This document shows, piece by piece, positions 12,564-22,600 of a DNA stretch of 64,000 nucleotides (position 1 is its first letter; each line of letters opens with the position of its first letter). The stretch is from Daphnia carinata. Lineage: Eukaryota > Arthropoda > Branchiopoda > Diplostraca > Daphniidae. Position numbers and translations under genes: made by a program. The notes under the pieces are model-generated. The model saw only the letters and a list, made by a program, of their open reading frames with translations. It ran no database searches and had not been told where the DNA came from. Where the stretch lies: NCBI RefSeq assembly GCF_022539665.2, contig NC_081336.1:372001-436000 (forward strand), in the 5' to 3' direction.

Positions 12564-13645
12564 ACAATGGCGGAATCTAGCACAAGATACACAACTTCAA
12601 AAGCAGACGAATTCAATTTTCCACGTCTAGAAAGGTAGAACAGCAATTTCGAAAATATTTGGCGACGTCGATGAGCCCCCGTTGTATTATATACGCCACA
12701 GTCGTTGTTCGATGTTTATTCCTCCCTTTCAAACGCAGAGGAATCCAATTTAATATTCCCGATCAGGTCTCGTAGTAAATAAGATGGGACGTAGAGACAG
12801 GTCTCACGTCAACCACCGATCGACTGGCTCTGAGGCAAAACCTTCGTGGTGGCGCCGAACATCCCCCCCTTCCCCTTTTTAAGACACTTGTAGTCGTCAG
12901 TGGCTACGGTTTTGAATTTCCATCGGTAGATGGCGTTGCTTTTTCGCGAATTGATTTCCATTTCTTTGGCTTTTATCAACACACGAAACAATTTCTAATA
13001 AACGACAGTTAAGGAAAGTAATTTGCATACAATTTATCTGTTTGCATCACTCATTTTAAAATGAGGAGTTTGGTTTCTGAAAATGAGTGCAATAAGTAAC
13101 GGTTTTTTTCGCCTACCATTGTTCTGACATCGAAAATGATTTGTTGTTCATTCCTTGGTGTTAGACTTTTTTTTTTTTTTATTATCTACCTCGTACTGAG
13201 CAAGAAACGTAACACTGATAATGTAATGGCATGTACGGTGATGATCTCATGTGAAAGTCGGGAAAACCGACCTGGATCCTCGCCCTTTGCTCTTTCAGGT
13301 GTTATCAAATTCAACATCATAGGCGACAATAGTGTAGGCACAGTGTAGGTGGATGATTTCGACAACAGTTAGGCAACACGCGTCCATATTCAGATTCACA
13401 TGTCAACGATAAAGCTTGGTCTGAAATACATCCACGCAATTCCACGTGATTATAGCTGTCCATCAAATCCCTTACTGTTACAATGAGTCCACATTTTTAC
13501 AAGTCTCCGAATGAGATCCGCAAACCAAAACAAATATGAAAAGGTAAGGAACGTCGTCTAACTATTGTGACATCAGATATTCGATAATGGCTCTAATCTA
13601 TAAAATGGTTGGCGTCACCGTTCACAATTGTCGTCTAGCGCTGCT

Positions 13646-13873
13646 TATATAAAATGCTGATTATGGGAAAACTTCTGAACAATTCAAATAATGGAGCGGG
13701 GGATTCTTACGGTCCGAGACGTTCACGATTCGCTAGCGATCAGCTCCAAGTTGCCTGCCAAGAGAAAGAAGAAGTGGAAGGGAGTTCTTAGGTATTACAT
13801 GAATTTCATATATCCGTCTATTTATATAATTCCTGTGCGTGTGTGTGTCACCGAGCCGCTATGGAAGGAGTGA
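13646..13873 (+). other. Weak candidate: TATA box followed by a 60-codon ORF
   Basis: TATATAAAA at 13646-13654 lies 37 bp before an ATG at 13691. The ORF starts MERGILTVRDVHDSL and has a basic run KRKKKWK. A possible donor (AG/GTATTA) follows that run. No recognisable domain and no good downstream exon; it runs toward the 3' end of HDAC8 on the other strand. Probably chance. Confidence 0.15.
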
Positions 13874-13926
13874 GGAGTCAAGGGCATGCCGAAAATATTT
13901 CAACTCTCTTGCAACTAAATTTAGGC

Positions 13927-15652
13927 TTAAAATACACATACACACACACACACAGTGATCTGTTTTAACACTGAACAGACAAACATACCCAAAACTTGCT
14001 GTAAAAGGATGCGGATGTACTCGGAACTGTTTTCGTCCCGTCGAAGACCTTTGCTTATGTTCAATTCGAAACTTGGGCCGTACCAATCGAAATACTACAT
14101 CAACAAAATTTGAAAAAAAAACAAAAAAAAACACTAAATAAATAAATAAAATTTAGATAACAACAAAATATTCTGAGCAATCTAGTAGGAAGATACATTT
14201 ACGTCATGTTCAGGAATATCAGTAGACAGTTTTTCGCCTAATAGAACCGCCAAAATGGTTGTGAAGCAACGGGACGCATTTGCCTTGTGATAGCCGCCCC
14301 CGCCCAGGTACAGACTGGGCAATCCATAACTTTGAATGACAGCGGTACAGCGGACGTATGCTGCCGGTGTCAAGTTAAATGTTCCTAATGGATCGTTAGC
14401 GAGGGCATCTGCACCGCATTGACACACAATAGCTTCCGGCCGAAAGCGCTGCATTACTTTTTGGAGAACGCTGTTTCGGATACGAACAACGTAACGGATA
14501 AAATACCATGAATTGATGAATAATTGGGGAAATTTTTTTACGTCTCAAAAACGTGGATGAAAGTTTCATCACAAGCTCCATCTCTGAGTGGGACGTTACA
14601 TGAATAGTTCCTGCCTTGACCTAAACCAACGTCTTGGACTGCCCCTGTTCCAGGAAAGTAGCCTTCTTCGTATTTGTGCAACGATAACGTAAAAACTTTG
14701 CGACTGTACACAAAGGCATTTTCCACTCCGTCTCCTATTTGAAACATGAGCAATAATGACACATTGCTTTGCATAATATGTGTTGTAGGCATTACCATGG
14801 TGAATATCAAGATCAATATAGAGTACCCGTTTGAATTTTTTTTCCAATTCGAGTATGGCTAGAACACCTGGCAATTAAAAATGTTTGCTTAATCTTGGAA
14901 TTAGGCAATTGATAATGAGCATTACCGTACAGTCATTGATATAACAAAATCCTGAGGCACTATCTCTTTGGGCATGGTGCCAACCACCACAGAAATTTAC
15001 AGCCACATCAACAGAACCAGAAACAAGAGCTTTAGCTCCTGCCACAGATCCACCAGCTATCACTGCAATAAAATCATGAATGTTCTCAAGTGGTGGGCAG
15101 TCATATCCTGAAAGAATGTCAAACATCACACTGAGTTTTGCTTTTTTATTTAGTGAACTAGTACTCACCCAAACCATATTCTTCACTGCTTTCATCCTCG
15201 ACATCCACATCACCTTTCAGGAAATCAAGGTAATCAGAAGAATGAAATCCTCTCATAACATCATCATCAACCTTATCACAAGTTAATAGTAAAACATGTT
15301 CCAGAAGGCCATATGACTCTAATAAATGATGAACTAACGATGCCTATGAGGCAAAAAACAGAACATGCACGAGATTTGAAAAAATGTCGAACCAAAACTT
15401 TTGCATTATTTTTACCCTTTGTGTGAGATTTGGTACTCTGTTACATTGCTGAATCAAATTTGGTGAATAAACATAGCCAATCTTGGGTTTTACATCAAAG
15501 TCTACATTTTGTTCGATAATTTTCAAATCGGACGACTCACTCTTCAAGTTTTCTTTATTGATTGCCGCCATTCGAACAATGTTGTCTGCAATCTTGAACG
15601 CTAGCGACATGGTGGGCAATATCGAAAACTGAAATTTAATGGCCGCCAGCAT
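13927..15652 (-). CDS. HDAC8: Histone deacetylase 8 (class I, zinc-dependent)
   Basis: A lysine deacetylase acting on acetylated proteins, including cohesin SMC3 in animals. Seven exons (15652-15416, 15343-15169, 15107-14931, 14867-14796, 14734-14542, 14470-14203, 14094-13927) close in frame to 429 residues if the first ATG is used; in-frame ATGs at 15610 and about 15574 are also plausible starts, and human HDAC8 is 377 residues. Catalytic features are all present: GGWHHA (paired His), DLDIHHGDG (zinc ligands), the QCGADALANDP Asp ligand and GGGGY (catalytic Tyr). EYGLGYDCP and the IPEHDYFDWYGPSFEL end identify HDAC8 rather than HDAC1-3. The last residues (CVCVCVF) are translated from a CA microsatellite. 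Confidence 0.95.
13940..13954. repeat. (AC)7 microsatellite inside the HDAC8 stop-proximal coding region
   Basis: The short AC run reads as alternating Val/Cys codons at the end of HDAC8 before TAA at 13927-13929. Length change in units not divisible by three would shift the stop. Confidence 0.8.
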
Positions 15653-15698
15653 CGCCTCAACAACAAAGGAAGGAAAGGCGAAATTTTAAGCTTTTAAT
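15653..15698. promoter_or_regulatory. Very short bidirectional promoter between HDAC8 and MEAF6
   Basis: Only 46 bp separate the first HDAC8 ATG (-) from the MEAF6 ATG (+), or 88 bp if the second HDAC8 ATG is used. The 5' UTRs must be very short or the transcripts overlap. No TATA box in the expected place for either gene, as is usual for housekeeping chromatin genes. Confidence 0.6.
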
Positions 15699-16311
15699 AT
15701 GACTAAAAATACAGCAAGTTCCGATTTAAGGTCTGAACTTTCTGATCTCGTCAAACGCAGGATTGAAGTTGCAGTAAGACAAACAAAAATGTACCTTCTA
15801 AACTGCAAACTTCATTGTTTATATTTGCGCCTTGTATAGGAAACACTTGCTAACCTGGAACGTCAAATTTACGCATTCGAAGGGAGTTACCTAGAAGACA
15901 CGCAGCTATACGGAAATATTATTCGAGGATGGGATCGCTATTTAAATAGCACCAGTAAACTATCAAACCCTTCCTCTGACAAACGAAACAGAAAATTCAA
16001 AGATGCTGAAAGACTTTTTTCAAAGTCTTCTATTACTTCTATGGCGGTAGAATTGAGTGAAACAACAAGTGAAATAACTGAAATAAAATTTCTTTCAAAC
16101 ACACTTTCAGGCTGTGAGCGGTATCATTGATCTGAATTCTGAGAGAGCAGAACGAAGCAGTGAAACTGAGTCACAAGCAGGGATGAGTGGAAGTGACGAG
16201 AACAGCAGGGATTTTCTCAGTTTAGAAGGTGTTAACGGTGATAAATTAGGCAAAGTTTCAAAATCTAGGCATATAAATAAAAGAGGGAGCAAAAAGTCAA
16301 AACTGAAATAA
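15699..16311 (+). CDS. MEAF6: Chromatin modification-related protein MEAF6 (Eaf6)
   Basis: A small shared subunit of NuA4/TIP60, HBO1 and MOZ/MORF histone acetyltransferase complexes in the nucleus. Exons 15699-15773, 15840-16046 and 16111-16311 join in phase 0 to give 160 residues. The Eaf6 core is unmistakable: [19 protein letters not shown], then [12 protein letters not shown], then [16 protein letters not shown]. The remainder is an acidic/Ser-rich tail ending in a Lys-rich run. Two AATAAA signals follow at about 16431 and 16444. It is head to head with the deacetylase HDAC8, so an acetyltransferase subunit and a deacetylase share one promoter region. Confidence 0.95.
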
Positions 16312-16572
16312 TTACAAACTCATTTTCCATCTCCCCATCTTCTGCTATACATGATTCTGTGAATGCTCTTTATGATTGTACTACTAAGTGTTGAATGTGC
16401 TGTCCTTTGTCAATTTTTTTCGGTTTTCTTAATAAATGCTCGAATAAAAAAGCGCAATTCTCGTATACTTTTAACTTCTATTCAATTATTCGATTAGATG
16501 CATGAAATGAGTTTTTTCTTCTGTCGCTAGATGGAAGCATGAATTGGCTCCTCCCATCTCTTCCTCTTGTTG

Positions 16573-16580
16573 TCACATGA
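16573..16580. promoter_or_regulatory. M-box/CLEAR-type element upstream of V-ATPase D copy 1
   Basis: TCACATGA matches the TCAYRTGA consensus of MITF/TFE factors exactly, 102 bp before the start codon. The next octamer, TCATATGA, is a near match. MITF-family control of V-ATPase subunit genes is established in Drosophila and mammals; binding here is inferred. Confidence 0.5.
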
Positions 16581-16674
16581 TCATATGATTCTTGTCAAAA
16601 TTCGGTAACTACATTCAACCCGCTTACGAATTATATTCGTTTGTATTCAGATCCTGCACTTGTTTCGCCCCAAA

Positions 16675-17779
16675 ATGTCAGGAAAAGACAAAATTGCCAT
16701 TTTTCCATCGCGAGGGTAAGTTTACATTCCGAAGAAAATATGGTTGCAGTATGAAATAAAATAAGCTACATAATGGTTTAATATTTCCCTCAAACAATTA
16801 GAGCACAAACGCTGATGAAACACCGTCTTGCCGGTGCACAGAAAGGTCATGGTCTTCTAAAAAAGAAGGCAGATGCCCTTCAAATGAGATTTCGCTCAAT
16901 CTTGAAGAAAATCATTGATGTAGTTACTTGAAAAAATTCTGACAGTTGCATACCATTCTAAACTTTGCCTTTTCATTTAGACTAAAGATATTGATGGGAG
17001 ATGTGATGAAAGAGGCTGCCTTTTCACTTGCTGAAGCCAAATTTGCCACAGGAGACTTCAACCAAGTGGTGCTGCAGAATGTCACAAAGGCTCAGATCAA
17101 AGTTCGGTCTAAAAAAGACAATGTTGCTGGTATAATCTACATCTGCAAATATTTATGTAAACATAGGACGTTGAAAATTACCCTTGTTCTGTATATAGGA
17201 GTAAATTTGCCAGTGTTTGAGAGCTACCAAGATGGTAGTGACACATATGAGTTGGCGGGTTTGGCTAGAGGAGGTCAGCAGTTAGGCAAGCTAAAGAAGA
17301 ACTATCAGAAAGCTGTCACTCTGTTAGTGGAGCTTGCATCACTGCAAACGTCGTTCATAACGCTCGATCAGGTCATCAAGGTGACCAACAGAAGAGTAAA
17401 CGCCATTGAGCATGGTGAGAATTGAACTAAAAATTAGATTAAGAGTCAAATTAAAATGTTGATGTTAAAGCTGTGATATTTTTATTATTTGTGTAGTTAT
17501 CATACCTCGCATTGAGCGGACACTTGCATACATCATCTCCGAGCTTGACGAGCTTGAGCGCGAAGAATTCTATCGGTACTCCTCAGATTTACCATTTTGG
17601 TCATTTTCAGTTGTTTAGAAAACCATTCCATTCACAGGCTAAAGAAAATCCAGGATAAGAAACGTATTTCACGTGCAAAAGCTGAACTTGAAAAAGCCAA
17701 ACGTAAAGCTGAGGGCGATTTTGACGAAGAAGCGGCTAACATTCTTGACGATGCGCATGACGAAGACGTTCTTTTCTAA
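16675..17779 (+). CDS. V-type proton ATPase subunit D, tandem copy 1
   Basis: The central-stalk rotor subunit D of the V1 sector, coupling ATP hydrolysis to proton pumping. Exons are 16675-16715, 16802-16919, about 16981-17129, 17199-17414, 17497-17575 and 17638-17779. Family marks: [14 protein letters not shown] start, [43 protein letters not shown] and [16 protein letters not shown]. Two oddities. It has an extra intron (17130-17198) that copy 2 lacks. At the exon 3 boundary there is one base more than in copy 2 (the G at 16987), so exon 3 from the natural acceptor is out of frame; using the AG at 16986-16987 restores the frame but loses the Thr-Lys pair. About 82 residues after the break are otherwise intact. 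Confidence 0.88.
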
Positions 17780-18141
17780 AAAAAAAATTTTTAAATAAAA
17801 AATAATAATTAAAAAAAGGTGCAAAATGGCAACAAATTTAGGCGCGATATTATCCGATCTGATGTCGAATAGTTTGATGTGCATGTCTATTGTTGTGACG
17901 GCAATTGTTTTGTTCATTCCTTACCTTCATTTGGTGTTATTGGTAGCCACAGAAAAGGTCTAATTACAATTTACTTCTGATTGAAATCGATTTGCTCCGA
18001 TATTCTTCCTTCACCTGTGAATGACTGCGTACAAGTGAAGCTATTCCACTAAGCGGCAATGGCCTGTTAAGACCAAAAATTTTGGTGGCCTTATCTCAGT
18101 CGCCGTAATCAAGTCACGCGCTCATTAGACCACAGTAAATG

Positions 18142-18149
18142 TCATGTGA
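18142..18149. promoter_or_regulatory. M-box/CLEAR-type element upstream of V-ATPase D copy 2
   Basis: TCATGTGA is the exact reverse complement of the TCACATGA found before copy 1, 111 bp before the start codon and within GTCATGTGAC, which is one base from the palindromic CLEAR core. Matching position in both paralogues suggests a retained regulatory input. Confidence 0.5.
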
Positions 18150-18252
18150 CTTTTACGGGCGATCACAAGGCAAAAAGCTAGTCCTTTTTTACCTGTTGTC
18201 AGCTGAGTGGCGACTGGAGCCCCACACACAAGCATTTTCCAAGTAAGTCGCC

Positions 18253-19233
18253 ATGTCAGGAAAGGACAAGATCGCCATTTTTCCATCTCGAGGGTAAGAT
18301 TAAAACAAAATTTTCGCGTTAAACGAAAAATAAACAATTGGAACAATTTAGAGCCCAAACAGGTATGAAGGCCCGCCTGAAGGGTGCCGAAACGGGCCAC
18401 AGGCTCTTGAAGAAGAAGGCCGATGCTATGCAGCTTCGATTTCGTTCCATCCTGAAGAAAATCATTGAGGTACGTATTGACATCTAAGTTGTTCCCTTCA
18501 ATCATAAAATTTACGAAAAAAATCCAACACAGACCAAGGAAATGGTGGGCGAAGTGATGAAGGATGCTGCTTTCTCTCTCGCTGAAGTCAAATTCCAGAC
18601 AGGTGACATCAACCAGTACGTGCTTCAGAATGTTTCCACGGCGCAAGTCAAAGTATCCTCCAAGAAAGATAACGTAGCCGGTGTCAATTTGCCAGTCTTT
18701 GAGAGCGTTGTCGATGGAACAGATCGCTACGAGCTGACGGCAATCGCCCGTGGTGGTCAGCAGTTGACCAAAATGAAGAAATGTTACGTTCAAGCCGTCA
18801 AACTTTTGGTGGATTTAGCTTCCATGCAGACGTCTTTCATTACTTTGGACACGGCCATCAAAGTCACCAACCGACGTGTCAACGCTATCGAACACGGTAA
18901 ACAGTTTTGTTCCACCAGATTTGACAGTTTTGAATAACATAATATTACTAGTTATTATACCGAAAATCGAGCGAACATTGAATTACATCATCTCTGAACT
19001 GGACGAGCTGGAACGTGAAGAGTTTTACCGGTAAGCTATAACTTTCAAAACTAGTAGTAAAACGATATTAAATTCCTACTTTTCTTTGCTTGATGTGCAG
19101 ACTTAAAAAGATTCAAGACAAGAAAAAGATTGCACGTGGTAAAGCAGAAGCTGCAAAAGCCATTAACCGTCAAAAGAATGAACAGGAACCATCGAGTCTG
19201 ATTGCAGAAGACGACGATGACATCATGTTTTAA
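18253..19233 (+). CDS. V-type proton ATPase subunit D, tandem copy 2
   Basis: A second gene for the V1 rotor subunit D, head to tail behind copy 1. Exons 18253-18293, 18352-18469, 18533-18896, 18952-19030 and 19101-19233 close exactly in frame to 244 residues, the normal family length (human 247). It carries [53 protein letters not shown] and an acidic tail ending DDDDIMF. Four of its introns sit at the same places as in copy 1, but the intron within the [10 protein letters not shown] segment is absent. It is more diverged from the human sequence than copy 1 in the ETGH and KKCYVQ segments, yet its frame is intact, so it may be the fully functional copy. Confidence 0.95.
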
Positions 19234-19653
19234 TTATATATATAACACCACCACCACCAGCAACGTAAATGTTTAATATAATACAATTTGACGACCCGGT
19301 TTCAACAACTAAAGAGTAGAGGAAAATGATAATATACAAGAGAATTACAACCCTGGAAAGAGATCACTAACCAACTGATGATTTGAAACGAAAAACAAAG
19401 GCGTGATTATTACTAGTAAGAAAAAGAATACTATGAAGAGAATCTAATAAACATTCGACGGACTAGTTTCCGTGTAGGCCATTCTTTTTACTAGTCGATT
19501 GCCATAGGTGTAAGAGATGATCATTTGCACAGTAAAAGTAAACTCAAGAGAATCTTTGGTGAATAAAGAAAAAACGAAACCCAAATTGCTAACTACAATT
19601 TTGATAATCTCATTAAATTGTTTCATACGTTTGATTTGGAGCAGACGATGAAT

Positions 19654-22600
19654 TCAGCCGTTCACCAGTTGAGAAAAATGAGACACTGGATTTTCCAACA
19701 GTTTTGAAGGTGAGTCAAACTCAATCAGCTGTCCGGCGCTTATGACGGCTACGCGATCCGAATCCATAATTGTTTCTAGTCGGTGAGCTATTGTTAGCAC
19801 TGTCGAATGGCGGAATGCTGAGCGAATCGTTTTCTGGATTAAGCGATCTGTCTCTGCATCGACACTGGCAGTCGCTTCATCAATGCATATCACCTGCAAA
19901 AATGAACACGTTTCAATAAACCCAAATCAAAACAACACGGCGATGTTAGTGTCATACTTTAGAATTGAGTAGAAGAGCTCGAGCAAGACAAAGAAGTTGT
20001 TTTTGTCCAACGGAAAACAATTTGCCACGCTCTTGCACGTCGGTGGACAAACCAGATGCCATTCTGGTAATCGTTTCTTTCAAATGACATCGTTCTAAAC
20101 ACTTCCAGAGTTGGCCATCTGTATGCTGTGAAGTGGGATCTAGATTTTCACGAATCGTCCCGCTAAATATGAAAGGATCTTGTGGAATGATGGCCAGCCG
20201 AGACCTTGTTTTGCAATTCAGTGTGAGTGATGAACGAGCGAAAGTGTTAAAAAAAAATCGATTTACCTTAAATCGAAGAGACTAAGAGATTGGATATTGA
20301 CACCGTCAATTTGCACTTCTCCCGAACTGATCTCCACCAGCCGGAATAGAATTTGGAAGAGTGTTGTTTTTCCTGAGCCCGTTCTTCCAACAATTCCTAC
20401 TTTCTCCGACGGACGGATTTCAAAATTAATGTCTTTCACAGCCAATGGAAAGTGTTCCCTGTATCTCATCGACACTCTTTGAAAGGTGATGCAACCTTGA
20501 CTTGGCCAGGACGTCGGTAGAGCTACTCTCGATGACGCTACAATGGAAAACGGGCGTAATTAAAAGGGTCGTTCAAAAATCAATAACAATAACTTACTGG
20601 AAGGTTCTGCTGGAAGTCGTTGGATATAACCGTGGACGCGCTCTACGCTCACCATTTCCTTTTCAGTTTCGACAAACGACGTCACAACGCCGGATAGTAC
20701 GCCCGTAATGGACAATGCATAAGAAATGGCCAATCCTACGAGTCCAGGATCGACGGTGTGTATGTGATGCTGGACAACGGCGAATATGCCAACACCTGTC
20801 ACCATTGCCACACCGATCAATTGCAACCGTAAGCCAAGCCAATTGGCAGCGGCTTGACTTGCGAACTGAGTTTTGACATTATCTTCCACCATGTCCAGGT
20901 TCTCTTGAGCAAAACGTGAGGTCGAATTATCTGTTGAGCGAATCGTTACCAGGCCGCTGAGGGTTTCGGCAAAACGCGAATAAATGGGCGAGAGAGTGAC
21001 GGTTGATAGCCGTTTCAGCTCACGTGAAGTGTGTCGATAAAAATGTTGTAGATTGAAATAAATGAAGCCAAGAGGTAAGAGCAACAACGAGATCCATGGA
21101 ATTCCCACGCAGGTAACAATAATTGTGCCTTGCAAATTGAATAATTAATTAAATACAACAATTCATTTGAATTGATTGAGGATGAATACCGAAAAGTCCG
21201 AAAATCTGGGCCAAAAAGATGTTGAGAACAAATGGCAGAGATTCGTCGATGGCGTAGATGTCGGATGACAGTCGATTCAAGATTCTGCCTACGGGTGTTG
21301 TGTCGAAGAAGATGATTTTGGCTTGTAACACAACGTCTATTAGGCGACTGTGTAAAAATGTTGTGGCTTTTAATCCGCCGTATGCAAAGAGAAATGCCCG
21401 GAAGAAAGTGAAGATCGTGTTGGCTGCAGCAATGCCTCCATAGACGGCCAGGTAGAAGGTAGGATCGTAATCATCTCCTCCTCCTACGATGAACGTCCCG
21501 TTGATCGTTTCGTTCTGCAGTTCAGAGACCCAGTGGGCCAGCCACCAGTCGGACACGTTCCGCGTCGACTGCATTAATAGCAGCATGGCCAAGATGATGG
21601 GCGAGACATACATTCCAACGGCTTTCCAGTAAGTGGAAACAATATCAAATTCGACTTGGCCCGTGCATCTTTCTTCTTCTAATGGGATCGCTGCTTCTCT
21701 TTCGTCCAATACGGTGGAAGTCGATTTCGTTGGTCTTCCAGTTTGGTTCGATCCATCTAGGAACGACGTTAAAATTTTCGACGGTGGACCTGCAATACCA
21801 AACGTTTAACCAAACAAAATCAGGCGTGGAAAAATGAAAAATACGAACATACCTTGTGAGATTAATTGTCCATCTTGGAAAACGAGGACCCAGTCAGCTG
21901 ACTGCAAAAATTGGGCGTGATGTGTACACAAGACGCGAGTTTTGTTCCGAAGGTAATCCACCATTAAAGCGTCAACCAAATGTCTGGCTACTTGGGAATC
22001 GACAGCCGAGAGCACATCGTCCATCAAGTAAAAACCCTTGTCCTATCAAACACGAATACGGATTAAAGCCTCACCGAATTGAATACACGAGTTTAAAATC
22101 AAACTGCCGATGATTAGAGTTATAAAGTGAAGAACAATATTCTTGCCTGATAAACGGCCCTTGCCAGAGCGATGCGTGCTTTTTGTCCACCACTAAGCGT
22201 TACTCCGTTATCTCCGATTTCAGTTTGATCACCTTCAGTTAACATCCGCAAATCGGCGTTCAGAGCGCAGACTTCCAGGACGACACGGTACTTGCCAGCA
22301 TCGTACGGTTTGCCGAATAAGATGTTGTCTCGAATCGTTCCACGCTGAATCCAAGGCTCTTGAGTCACAATCGCCATGCCTGTACAATTCAATGATTAGG
22401 TTTGGGGCTTTAAAATAAGCAGCAAGGAGAAACAGACCTTGTTGCCAATGCCGGACGTAGATGCTGCCATTTCTCTTGACTAAATTGCCCGTAATAGCCT
22501 GAAGGAATGAACTTTTGCCGCTGCCCACTTTGCCAATGACTCCGATGAATTGTCCTTTAGTTATCCTCACATTCAAATCACTGAGTCGGAAGCTATCGCC

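Larger units (their letters stand above)
9800..13645. other. Upstream and regulatory region of the phosphatase gene; no coding gene found
   Basis: About 3.8 kb without convincing coding sequence on either strand; open frames here are low-complexity. It should contain the 5' UTR and promoter of the minus-strand phosphatase. Many A/T homopolymers, an (AC)17 tract, two perfect CREs and three AP-1 heptamers are present. Two TAGATGGCG motifs lie at 9230-9238 (inside the gene) and 12927-12935. Confidence 0.5.
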
